From positions 1-22,468 of IMG/VR virus record IMGVR_UViG_3300035698_015996: 22,468 nt of DNA; one strand, written 5' to 3'. Made by a program: the position numbers and the translations under genes. Position 1 is the first letter of the stretch. Each line of letters begins with the position of its first letter. The stretch comes from a virus. The notes beneath the pieces were generated by a model. The model saw only the letters and a list, made by a program, of their open reading frames with translations, was not told the origin of the DNA and searched no databases. Positions 8,377 through 15,634 of this stretch are shown here, piece after piece.

Positions 8377-9221
8377 CGTACCGACCTACCCCATGCAACT
8401 AAATCGTTACGTTGTTTATCATCATCACGACCTGTTTTATTTCTATCTATCTTAGGATAACTCTTTGACAGCCTGTTCTCGTATTCTTTTCTAACTGCAA
8501 TGCGTGATTCTAAGTAATCCTCACCGAAACTTGAGTAAATTAGTTCAGCAACCTTGCAAACACTGATATTTTGCAGATCAAAACGATCAAGTATCTGGTT
8601 GCGGTCTACAATTCTATGTCCACCAACTAAATCATTGATAATTATATCAGCAGCTCGAACACCTTGCTCTTGCCAATCGGTTTTACCTGATTCAAATGCT
8701 GTTAAAACACTTGATCTTAACAGGTCGGGGAACTCTGAACCTAGGTCATTGTCTGTTGAAAATATCTGGCCTACCCAATCAACAACAACGGCACTAATAT
8801 CAACACTAGATGTTATTTTTAACCAACATAAATCATATACTTCAACAGTAGTTAGCCCTGTGACTGTATTACCACCATAGTTTGTATCCTCTCTGAACCA
8901 ACCATAATCCCTATCGGGAACGAATGTTACAAAGCCTGATTGACCCAATGTAGCACCATTTAAAGATGTCTCATCAATTGTATCAACGGCGCTTACCCAA
9001 TCACTATTATTGCCCCAATATTTTATACTTAAGGTTGCTGCGGTATCGTTTACAGTTGACAGCTTCATGTAGAAGTGGTTAAAAGGCAGCCGCGATCCAA
9101 TATACAAAGCATCGTCGGCTGCTACCATGGTAAAACCGCTCGTCCCTGAGTGGTAGTTATTCATATTTGCACTTATATCAGTAAGTGTTGCATTGTCTGA
9201 AAAAAATACTCGTCTTTGCAT
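8373..9221 (-). CDS. Virion connector-like protein: beta domain joined to a helical connector domain
   Basis: This protein has 282 residues, with AGGAT about 8 bases before the ATG. Residues 1-152 are beta-rich, with aromatic-rich strands such as LSIKYWGNN and DLCWLKITSS. Residues about 158-265 are helical: DWQEQGVRAADIIINDL, RNQILDRFDLQNISVCKV, then an IAVRKEYENRL helix. The helical part resembles gp6-type head-tail connectors that bind below the portal. The gene lies just before the tail terminator, where a neck protein is expected. The fusion of a long beta domain to a connector-like helical domain is unusual to my knowledge. The connector call is moderate; an alternative is a neck or collar protein. 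Confidence 0.65.
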   Translation of the reverse strand: MQRRVFFSDNATLTDISANMNNYHSGTSGFTMVAADDALYIGSRLPFNHFYMKLSTVNDTAATLSIKYWGNNSDWVSAVDTIDETSLNGATLGQSGFVTFVPDRDYGWFREDTNYGGNTVTGLTTVEVYDLCWLKITSSVDISAVVVDWVGQIFSTDNDLGSEFPDLLRSSVLTAFESGKTDWQEQGVRAADIIINDLVGGHRIVDRNQILDRFDLQNISVCKVAELIYSSFGEDYLESRIAVRKEYENRLSKSYPKIDRNKTGRDDDKQRNDLVAWGRSVR

Positions 9222-9224
9222 AAT

Positions 9225-9392
9225 TTATCCTACTAGTTTAATTATTACACCAATCGCAATAGCTGTGGCCGTAGTAAAAATGCTGTATATCATCTTCCTA
9301 TTAGTTTTGACTTTATCAGTGACGTTGTCAATTTTGCCTCTAATATAGGTAAGATCATTTGTAACTTGCAATTTGAAATCTTCATTATTCAT
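9225..9392 (-). CDS. Small one-helix membrane protein, XhlA-like
   Basis: This 55-residue frame fills the otherwise empty interval between two structural genes. It starts at an ATG within the end of the upstream gene (8-base overlap) with GGTGA upstream, and its stop lies just before the next gene, overlapping that gene's AGGAT site. The first 30 residues are polar and heptad-like (DLTYIRGKIDNVTDKV), and residues about 34-53 form one membrane segment (MIYSIFTTATAIAIGVIIK). This layout matches haemolysin XhlA-type phage proteins, which act with holins in lysis. No endolysin or other lysis gene is visible nearby, so the role is open: a holin partner, a membrane-sensing virion part, or a superinfection factor. 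Confidence 0.7.
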   Translation of the reverse strand: MNNEDFKLQVTNDLTYIRGKIDNVTDKVKTNRKMIYSIFTTATAIAIGVIIKLVG

Positions 9393-10890
9393 AAATCACC
9401 AAAAAGTTAGAGGCTTGTATTGTTATGGCAAATGATAAACCAATACTAAAAGGTAAATCATAGAAATTTAATTCATATGGATTAGTCTTTTTTTCCATCG
9501 CGCCAGAGGCCCAAATAGTTGACCCTGTTGCAACGTCACCATCGTATATTGTTATAATTGAACCTGCTACTACCCCACCAATTACAGCGCCCTTTAAAAC
9601 ACCAGCGCCGCGTTTACAAATTATTTCAGCAGTTACCCCATTTTGATATTTTGAAGTTGGCGACGTTACTAATTCACCCTGTCTAGCTATATAAGCGCCA
9701 ACACACAAAAATTCTATATCGGTGCTATTGGTAGTATTAATATTTTCTATAGTTATTGGCAGGGTTAATGTGTCAGATAAAAGAGGTGCTGTTTTGGTAT
9801 GCAACCTCACGCCATTTACATACCATGATACCGATAATGGCGTAATCTCAATATCAAGCTTATAGTAATTAAGATAGGATGGTTCCCAATTTGCGCCTAA
9901 ATTACCATTAAAGTCAGCCCCTAATATTAATGTATCCGATCCTGCTTTTCTCGTTCCCAAGCTAAACGTTGTACCTACTAACTCGAAATAATATCCATTA
10001 TTTGTGTTATAAGCTCCAACTCTTCTTGTGTTTCCAGCCACACCATCAACTACCGTTCCAACACCGCAGGTAAATAACTGTGCTGACCCTGCCACAAACC
10101 TACCACTTCTAACAGACACATATTTCGCTGAACTGTTAATCGCTGCGCTTGTTTTTAAACTAATTGCACCACCGGCCTGCGTAATGCTTCCATTAACCAA
10201 TGTTGGTTCCCAGAAATTTGAATCTAAAGATGTGCCATCAAATGCAGTACCGACTAACCTATAAACAGGGCTTACGGCTAGTTCATTGGTTGGGTTTACC
10301 CATACATGCCTACTAGTGTTTTCTCGACCTGATATTGTTGATTCTGATTTTAGCCTGCCATCACCGCTTAATGATCTTGGTAAAGGTTCAGCTATAGGGC
10401 AAAGGATACCCTGTAACCTAAAAGATGTTGTGTTGGCCGTTGTTGTTAGTATTACTCTAATACGCCAATATGAATTTACTGCTTGAACAGTGCCACCATC
10501 GCCACCTTTTGCTTCTATATAATCGAAACAGTCTGTTATATCCCAATTTGTTCCATCCGGAGATTGATCAATACAAACTGTTGCGTTTTGTGTTGTTTTA
10601 AGGCTCCACTGTAGTGCTACAACTCCTAACGTTGATGTTTTAGTGCCAGTGAATGTGTAGGTATTATCTGATGTTAAATTTGTTGTGCTTGAGTTGTTAG
10701 GGTCAGCATAAACAGCTTGGATCATTGCAACGCTTTGATGATAGTCACCATCCACACTTTCATGCGAACCAATTTCGTTTCCTGCTGCATCTATATTTGA
10801 TGTTCTTAGATATACGTCACCACTGGTTGCTTTTTTACCAGACTTTCGTAAAACTTCAATTCCATGGTCATCTAAAACTAAATCTGCCAT
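9385..10890 (-). CDS. Large multi-domain virion protein, possible head fibre or decoration
   Basis: This protein has 501 residues, with GAGGG six bases before the ATG. Residues 1-50 (with GDVYLRTSNIDAAGNEI) look like an attachment segment. Residues about 55-165 form a beta domain with CIDQSPDGTNWD. Residues about 208-400 look like a lectin-type jelly roll (DGTSLDSNFWEPT, NNGYYFELVGTTFSLGTRK, WYVNGVRLHTK). Residues about 420-501 form a small terminal beta domain (GSIITIYDGDVATGSTIW to FLVIYE). The middle part resembles domains I remember from phage fibre-like proteins. Its place among head-completion genes, not at the tail tip, favours a head-exposed fibre or neck appendage. Glycan binding is inferred only. 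Confidence 0.7.
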   Translation of the reverse strand: MADLVLDDHGIEVLRKSGKKATSGDVYLRTSNIDAAGNEIGSHESVDGDYHQSVAMIQAVYADPNNSSTTNLTSDNTYTFTGTKTSTLGVVALQWSLKTTQNATVCIDQSPDGTNWDITDCFDYIEAKGGDGGTVQAVNSYWRIRVILTTTANTTSFRLQGILCPIAEPLPRSLSGDGRLKSESTISGRENTSRHVWVNPTNELAVSPVYRLVGTAFDGTSLDSNFWEPTLVNGSITQAGGAISLKTSAAINSSAKYVSVRSGRFVAGSAQLFTCGVGTVVDGVAGNTRRVGAYNTNNGYYFELVGTTFSLGTRKAGSDTLILGADFNGNLGANWEPSYLNYYKLDIEITPLSVSWYVNGVRLHTKTAPLLSDTLTLPITIENINTTNSTDIEFLCVGAYIARQGELVTSPTSKYQNGVTAEIICKRGAGVLKGAVIGGVVAGSIITIYDGDVATGSTIWASGAMEKKTNPYELNFYDLPFSIGLSFAITIQASNFLVIYE

Positions 10891-10924
10891 TTAAAACCCT
10901 CATTTACTATTATATTGGGTTAAC

Positions 10925-11116
10925 TCAATCTATTTTACCCCAGGGAATCTCTTTAGATTCTGTGCTATCTGGTGGGATAAAAAACAAAAACCATTTTTTA
11001 TCTCTAACTATTGGGTTGCCTTTTATTTCTATTTTATAAGGAAGCTTGTTAACATATGCGATTAAAGATTCTAGCTTTTTTGCTTCTATATATCTCAATC
11101 GTGTGCTATCAACCAT
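10925..11116 (-). CDS. Small conserved-looking phage protein, unknown
   Basis: I place the start at ATG 11116 (MVDSTRLRYIEAKKLES, 63 residues) because AAGGG lies about 7 bases upstream. An in-frame ATG at 11143 also has GAGGG, but that site is folded in a hairpin. The protein has an N-terminal helix, then strands IEIKGNPIV and KKWFLFFIPPD, and a charged end. Small proteins of this shape occur among phage head genes as far as I recall, with no assigned function. It lies between the candidate decoration protein and the large virion protein, and is probably structural or an assembly helper. Confidence 0.65.
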   Translation of the reverse strand: MVDSTRLRYIEAKKLESLIAYVNKLPYKIEIKGNPIVRDKKWFLFFIPPDSTESKEIPWGKID

Positions 11117-11134
11117 TTTTATTCCCTTAATATA

Positions 11135-11153
11135 GAGGGCCATTCTGACCCTC
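11135..11153 (-). promoter_or_regulatory. RNA hairpin covering an SD and start codon
   Basis: In minus-strand RNA, GAGGGTC pairs with GGCCCTC (seven pairs, one of them G-U) around a five-base AGAAT loop. The stem contains the GAGGG SD, and the loop edge contains the AUG of the alternative start at 11143. No U-run follows, so it is not a typical terminator. It may favour the downstream start at 11116 or mark an RNA-processing site. Confidence 0.4.
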
Positions 11154-11199
11154 ATTAGCAAAACCCACAACAAGTAATCTCCATTGGAGGGAGTCTGTT

Positions 11200-11640
11200 T
11201 TAAGTTAGTGAAGGCATGTAATATTCTACTAAAAAGATAATTTTTCCAGCTGTTAAGTCATTTCCAGCCACGGTTACTTGAAAGCTACCACCAGCGGCAT
11301 TATCCACGTATGGATAGATTATATGGTCGTCGCTGTTATCCCATAAAAGAGATGCGGCATTATCCCAACCATTAACAACATAATCAGCAACCAAAGTAGC
11401 TTCCGCTATTGTTGTTCCACTATAACCATCTGCTGTTTCACTTGTGCCCCATGATACTGTAGAAGTGTCACCTTCGATGTCAGTGATAACTTTGGCAACA
11501 ACGCCTTTAATAATTGCGCCAATTGGGATAGCACCCTTGTTTGCATTATCACTTAATGTGATTGCACCAACCGCTCCACCATCAACATCAAAATCATAAA
11601 TATACTCTTGAACATGAATTTTATTTCTAATGCTTGTCAT
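11200..11640 (-). CDS. Candidate capsid decoration protein
   Basis: This 146-residue protein starts at an ATG with AGGAGG upstream, directly after the major capsid gene. It is almost entirely beta-type: VDGGAVGAITL, then PIGAIIKGVVAKV, GDTSTVSWGTSE, and a final LTAGKIIFLVEYYMPS. This pattern, with a repeated hydrophobic-turn layout and a terminal VEY strand, resembles small beta proteins encoded beside phage capsid genes. A decoration or shell-stabilising role is inferred from position and fold type. It might instead be a minor head protein. Confidence 0.65.
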   Translation of the reverse strand: MTSIRNKIHVQEYIYDFDVDGGAVGAITLSDNANKGAIPIGAIIKGVVAKVITDIEGDTSTVSWGTSETADGYSGTTIAEATLVADYVVNGWDNAASLLWDNSDDHIIYPYVDNAAGGSFQVTVAGNDLTAGKIIFLVEYYMPSLT

Positions 11641-11651
11641 ATTTCCTCCTA

Positions 11652-12491
11652 TTAAGAAATTGAAACAATTCTTGAACTGTCCATCTGCTTTATGCCCATT
11701 AAAAGATCAATATTTGTACGAAATCCACGAACCCCATCTACGCCCATATTAAACACTTCAATCGATAGTTGATCTTGAATTGCAAGAGTCATAAAAGATT
11801 TATGGAAGAAATAAGAAGTATTACCAACAACATTAGTCATTTTTGGATCAAAACCACATACTTTTGTCGTAATTGCTCCTTCTGCAAGTGGTGAACCTGC
11901 TGGAATGAAGTCCTTTGAAATAAATCCAGTAATATTAAAAAAGTCATTCATTTGTATTGCTGAATGCACGCTGCTTCTACCATCTTCTGGCACATTAGCC
12001 GTATCTAAAAGCTCCTTGGCCTCAAGCACATCCGCAAGCTGCAATTGTGTCCCAGAATCCCATGCAATAGTATGATCTGGCGAACTAGTGCTCGGAGAAA
12101 TTGTTTCAATTATAATAGCTTGCATTTTCTTCATGATAGCAAAGATAGCCTTATCTCTAATACCATCCATAAATGATAACGACTGTAGTTGAGCTTTTTT
12201 GGTAATAATATAATCTTTATAAGGACGCTTATTAATTGTTAGCGGTTGACTTGTGATTGTAACTGCATCGGAATCGCCGGCTGCGCCTTCTTCTAATAGT
12301 TCCGCATCTGAAAATTCAGGGATAGAAGATATATTTACAATATCACCAAGAGATTGAATCTCACCTTCCCAATCGTTGTTAATTAAACTGTTAAACGGTA
12401 GCCTGTCGAGCAATACATCAAAAAATTTCGCCGACCAAATCTCCGGCACAATGGCAGTAGTTTCAGTGGTACTAATAATCCTGTTTGTCAT
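11652..12491 (-). CDS. Major capsid protein, HK97-type fold
   Basis: This 279-residue protein has GGAGGT at a good distance before the ATG and directly follows the scaffold gene. It shows the features of this fold family: an N-terminal arm (residues 1-25), a GDIVNISSIPEF strand, an acidic turn (AELLEEGAAGDSDAV), TINKRPYKDYIIT (E-loop and spine region), a long helix MDGIRDKAIFAIMKKMQAI, and the A-domain part with DVLEAKELLDTANVPEDGRSS. The end (GVRGFRTNIDLLMGIKQMD) matches the closing strands of such coat proteins. No N-terminal protease domain is present, and a separate scaffold gene lies upstream, so the head probably assembles with a scaffold and without a fused delta domain. Confidence 0.88.
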   Translation of the reverse strand: MTNRIISTTETTAIVPEIWSAKFFDVLLDRLPFNSLINNDWEGEIQSLGDIVNISSIPEFSDAELLEEGAAGDSDAVTITSQPLTINKRPYKDYIITKKAQLQSLSFMDGIRDKAIFAIMKKMQAIIIETISPSTSSPDHTIAWDSGTQLQLADVLEAKELLDTANVPEDGRSSVHSAIQMNDFFNITGFISKDFIPAGSPLAEGAITTKVCGFDPKMTNVVGNTSYFFHKSFMTLAIQDQLSIEVFNMGVDGVRGFRTNIDLLMGIKQMDSSRIVSIS

Positions 12492-12546
12492 TTCTGACCT
12501 CCATAGTTATTTTGCACCACTCATGCGATTGTTAAATTTAAGCTTA

Positions 12547-13173
12547 TTATACTATTGTAAGCCTTTTCTTCATAATTTCATTATATTTCGTAGGATCTTT
12601 TTTTTCAAGAGCAATTATTTCCTTTGCTGTTAACTCTTTTCCTGTATTTATAATAGGATCTCCATTGTTGACAATAGGCGCCACACCATCCTTAAACCAA
12701 TGCGACCTCGTTTCCTTGATCGATTGAATCAATTCTTTTGCGCCATGCACGGCAATATTACCCGAACTAGTAGTCTCAACTGTTACCATTGATTTGTCAA
12801 TAAAGTCTAAATCATCAATTGCAGATGGAATAATTCCAGCCTTGGCAGCTTCCTTTTTAATCTCACTCATTTTCACATAAGTTGAGATGTTTTTATCCTT
12901 CTCTTGACCTGATTCCTCAAGTGTTTTGATCTTTAGTAGACCATTTTCATAAAGTTGTTTGAAATTATTTTGAGATGTTAACTGTTCGTTTTCCTTCTCC
13001 TCAATTGATTTAGCAAGCTTTTCATTATTAGCTTTTAGTTCAGCAATCGTGGCATTGCCAGCTTCTAATTGCTGTTTGTAATGTGCAACAGCACCGTTCG
13101 CTTCTGGTGGTTTTTGATCTGCTTTTGCTTTTGCTTCTGCTTCTGCTTTTGCTTCTGGTGTTAATTCTGTCAT
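12547..13173 (-). CDS. Capsid scaffolding protein
   Basis: This 208-residue charged protein lies just before the major capsid gene. Its ATG overlaps the upstream stop as ATGA. The N-terminus is an Ala/Glu/Lys-rich helix (residues about 5-25), a coiled coil follows (about 28-95, with many Glu, Lys and Leu), and the C-terminal half holds GIIPSAIDDLDFIDKS and KELTAKEIIALEKKDPTKY before a basic tail (MKKRLTIV). This layout of a coiled-coil body with a basic C-terminal coat-binding tail is typical of phage scaffolds. No maturation protease motif is visible in the window, so removal of the scaffold without cleavage is possible. Confidence 0.82.
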   Translation of the reverse strand: MTELTPEAKAEAEAKAKADQKPPEANGAVAHYKQQLEAGNATIAELKANNEKLAKSIEEKENEQLTSQNNFKQLYENGLLKIKTLEESGQEKDKNISTYVKMSEIKKEAAKAGIIPSAIDDLDFIDKSMVTVETTSSGNIAVHGAKELIQSIKETRSHWFKDGVAPIVNNGDPIINTGKELTAKEIIALEKKDPTKYNEIMKKRLTIV

Positions 13174-13679
13174 AAATTCCTCCTTAATACTCGGAATAGG
13201 GTTTGCGTTATCATATTGCTAATATCTCTAGTAAAATTCTCACCACCACCTGGAAGCATTCGTCTAATAGTCCTAGACTTACCTGCTCCATCCTCGTCGT
13301 GATATTTTGCTATCGGGCTTTTAAAGTATACTTCGAATCCGTTTTTAGAGTCAACAGTTCTAATGCTTTTTAATAGTTTACCGCTTAACCTTAGATTAAC
13401 AGGCGTGATACGTTTACTAAATCTTTTGAATCTACCTTTTAGTATTTGTCTTTTATACGATCTACTATATTTTGCATATTCTCCCATGCGCGCAACTGGT
13501 GACTTACCTGATTGAATACGTTTTATAATCATCTTCTTAATCTTTGGTTTTACTTCTTTCGCCCATTGCCTTTGAACTGTTTTTGCTCTTTTATCGAATG
13601 TTGATCTAAATAGTTTGGCAAGATATGTATGCTCCATGCGATCAACATCTATCATTGCTCTTATGGGACTACTTGGCAT
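13170..13679 (-). CDS. HK97 gp10-like head-tail joining (tail completion) protein
   Basis: This very basic protein has 169 residues. Its ATG lies inside the end of the upstream gene, with GGAG six bases before it. It has an N-terminal basic helix (KRAKTVQRQWAKEVKPKIKK), then SGKSPVARMGEYAKYSRSY, SGKLLKSIRTVDSKNG, AKYHDEDGAG and RRMLPGGGENFTRDI. The order of an SG-L-K-S strand start, an AKxH-GAG turn and a following R-x-LP is the gp10-type signature as I know it. Such proteins act at the head-tail interface. The neighbour at 13669-14124 has the same order of motifs and looks like a diverged paralogue. Confidence 0.75.
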   Translation of the reverse strand: MPSSPIRAMIDVDRMEHTYLAKLFRSTFDKRAKTVQRQWAKEVKPKIKKMIIKRIQSGKSPVARMGEYAKYSRSYKRQILKGRFKRFSKRITPVNLRLSGKLLKSIRTVDSKNGFEVYFKSPIAKYHDEDGAGKSRTIRRMLPGGGENFTRDISNMITQTLFRVLRRNL

Positions 13680-14124
13680 CTTCCTCTCCTATCATTTCTA
13701 CTATTGCCTTATTGATTCCAGGTCTAAAGTTTTCTTCTAACTCATTTGATGGGATAAACTTTCTAGGTGGCAATGATGAATGTCCAGTATGATTGTTATG
13801 GCCATCAGCTTTAGTCGCTTGTTTTGCGTTAAATATTCCCACCTCTATACCATCAGCACGTTGTTTAAATTTTAATGAGTTGAGCATATCACCTAGAAGT
13901 TTCATATCTGCTTTAGATGAACCGCCCTTTTTCCTTTTAAGGTTTTTATAATCTTTTGTTAGACCTAGCCATCTGCGACCCGTAACAGAGCTCATGCCTT
14001 TTGATGCATCTTTTTTAATCTGATTGACGATGTAGTCACCTATAGCTTTTTTCTCACTTCTCCTCTTTCCCGTCGTCAGGTTCAGGTTTAGGTTGAACGT
14101 TGTCTTTTCCACTTTGATCGCCAT
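13669..14124 (-). CDS. Virion morphogenesis or tail completion protein, paralogue of its neighbour
   Basis: This protein has 151 residues and starts 71 bases inside the portal gene, with GGAG about 7 bases before its ATG. The sequence holds SSVTGRRWLGLTKDYKNLKRKKGG, then LLGDMLNSLKFKQRADGIEVGIF, ADGHNNHTGHSS and LPPRKFIPSNE. This order (G-x-W-x-x-L, L-x-D-x-L-x-S, then a His-rich turn and P-x-R-x-F) resembles phage virion morphogenesis proteins involved in tail completion. The match to the next gene suggests an old duplication. Its basic character fits contact with DNA or the acidic portal. Confidence 0.7.
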   Translation of the reverse strand: MAIKVEKTTFNLNLNLTTGKRRSEKKAIGDYIVNQIKKDASKGMSSVTGRRWLGLTKDYKNLKRKKGGSSKADMKLLGDMLNSLKFKQRADGIEVGIFNAKQATKADGHNNHTGHSSLPPRKFIPSNELEENFRPGINKAIVEMIGEEDAK

Positions 14125-15634
14125 TCTCGTTCTCCATCATTAGTTTTAGTCTATGACTAGATTCTAATAGTTTTCTCTCAAGTGTGGTTTTATATTTCTC
14201 TTCTGCTTCTTTTACTGTCAAATCAGGGTTGTCTCTTAAAATAGCATCAATAAAAGAATCAAGACCTATATCCATTCGTTGATCAATTATGTCTAACTCT
14301 TCCTTTTCAGTTTTAAATACTTCAGGCTTATTGAATTTTAATGTTAATTCGATATCTTCTGGGATTTTACCAACGGCTTTAAATTTATCATTAAGGTTAT
14401 TTTGGCTTAATAAAAGATTGTGCCACTTGCTGATTACTCTTAGAAGTTCAGGTTCGTTATCTCTATACATTTCTCGTTGAGCTTCGATATCTTCTGTCAT
14501 CTCTGAACGCTTAACCATCTCTTGAATACCAGAGGAGGCGCTTGCACCTGAAAGCTTTCCATCTACCGTGCCAGGTTCCAAACTATTAGTAGATAGTAAG
14601 AACGCCACATATTGCTCGATTAGTGATAAATGGTCTTGTATCGGTGGGCTTGATGTAGCAAACCCCATTTGTGGAGTAGGATCACCTTCTTGCATATCAA
14701 GAGTAACAAATGCAGATGCTCCGACCTTTATTGGTGATGGTACACCTCGACCAAAAAAGTAACCAATTCCCATGCCTTGATATTTTGCAATGTAATAGAG
14801 ATCGGTTAGTAAGATATTTAAAAGTATGGCCCCATCAATTATATCTTCGCCACCTTCTGCCCAATAACTACCATCTTTCCCAACAGAAAAATCAATAAAT
14901 GGGATTGCACCAATAGGATTAAGTAATTCATCGCCCTGCTTACCTTCTATAATTATACCCTTTTCATTTGTTGTGAAATGAAATTTAGTTGACCACCAAA
15001 CATATTCCTTGGCCTGATTAATCGTTGAACCTTTAAATGTTTCAGATTCTCTATTGCCTGATTGCCCAAATTCCTTATGCTGCGTATCACTTGGTGCAAA
15101 ATAAGAGAATACTGCGACACGCATCAACTCCCTATCATTATGATCTGCGATTACATCATATAAATATGGTGCCCATACCTGTAATTTCATTTTCCACTTA
15201 TCTTGAGCAGTATAATCCTCATATCCCATGACCTGGACAAGGGTATTCTTGAACAACTCAACGTATTCATTGGTTTTTTTCATTATTGAGTCAATATTTA
15301 ATAGATCAAATAGTTGGTCATACTGTTTTTGCGGTTTTTCTCCTTCAATTGTACGCCGAACACCCTCTTTATATACTTGAGACTTTTTATCTATGATTTT
15401 TCTACAAAAAGATACGTTAGATGTCCTATTTTTTATCTCAGTGACAATTGTCTTGTCGCTTGACTCTTCTTGCATCTGTTCAAGTACATATTTCTTAGTT
15501 TTATCTTTAAAAACATCGTATCGACGCTTTGCCTCAACTTTTCTAGCTGAGTTTTCAACATCCTCGAAATACTCAATCGCTGCTTTTCTAAATGCTGGGT
15601 CGAGTAGTTGTTCTTCTTTTTTGATTGTTATCAT
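14054..15634 (-). CDS. Portal protein
   Basis: This protein has 526 residues and an AGGAAG site six bases before the ATG. The start overlaps the large-terminase stop as ATGA. It has an N-terminal helical part (about 1-130), a wing and stem region with QVWAPYLYDVIADHNDREL (about 152-170) and NPIGAIPFIDFS (239-250), a helix-rich crown with LSGASASSGIQEMVKRSEM (361-379), and a long Lys/Glu-rich C-terminus. The SG-x-S-x-SSGIQ motif followed by a charged helix is typical of SPP1 gp6-like portals. The last 24 codons are also read in another frame as the start of the next gene. Confidence 0.9.
   Translation of the reverse strand: MITIKKEEQLLDPAFRKAAIEYFEDVENSARKVEAKRRYDVFKDKTKKYVLEQMQEESSDKTIVTEIKNRTSNVSFCRKIIDKKSQVYKEGVRRTIEGEKPQKQYDQLFDLLNIDSIMKKTNEYVELFKNTLVQVMGYEDYTAQDKWKMKLQVWAPYLYDVIADHNDRELMRVAVFSYFAPSDTQHKEFGQSGNRESETFKGSTINQAKEYVWWSTKFHFTTNEKGIIIEGKQGDELLNPIGAIPFIDFSVGKDGSYWAEGGEDIIDGAILLNILLTDLYYIAKYQGMGIGYFFGRGVPSPIKVGASAFVTLDMQEGDPTPQMGFATSSPPIQDHLSLIEQYVAFLLSTNSLEPGTVDGKLSGASASSGIQEMVKRSEMTEDIEAQREMYRDNEPELLRVISKWHNLLLSQNNLNDKFKAVGKIPEDIELTLKFNKPEVFKTEKEELDIIDQRMDIGLDSFIDAILRDNPDLTVKEAEEKYKTTLERKLLESSHRLKLMMENENGDQSGKDNVQPKPEPDDGKEEK

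Noticed and set aside
11168-11182. CTCCAATGGAG inverted repeat after the decoration gene as a terminator
   Set aside because: The stem is only four pairs and no U-run follows in the minus-strand RNA.
12546-12574. A TATAAT box just before the major capsid gene as a capsid promoter
   Set aside because: The sequence 17 bases upstream (TATGAA) matches -35 at only two positions and there is no extended -10, so it is likely chance at a gene end.
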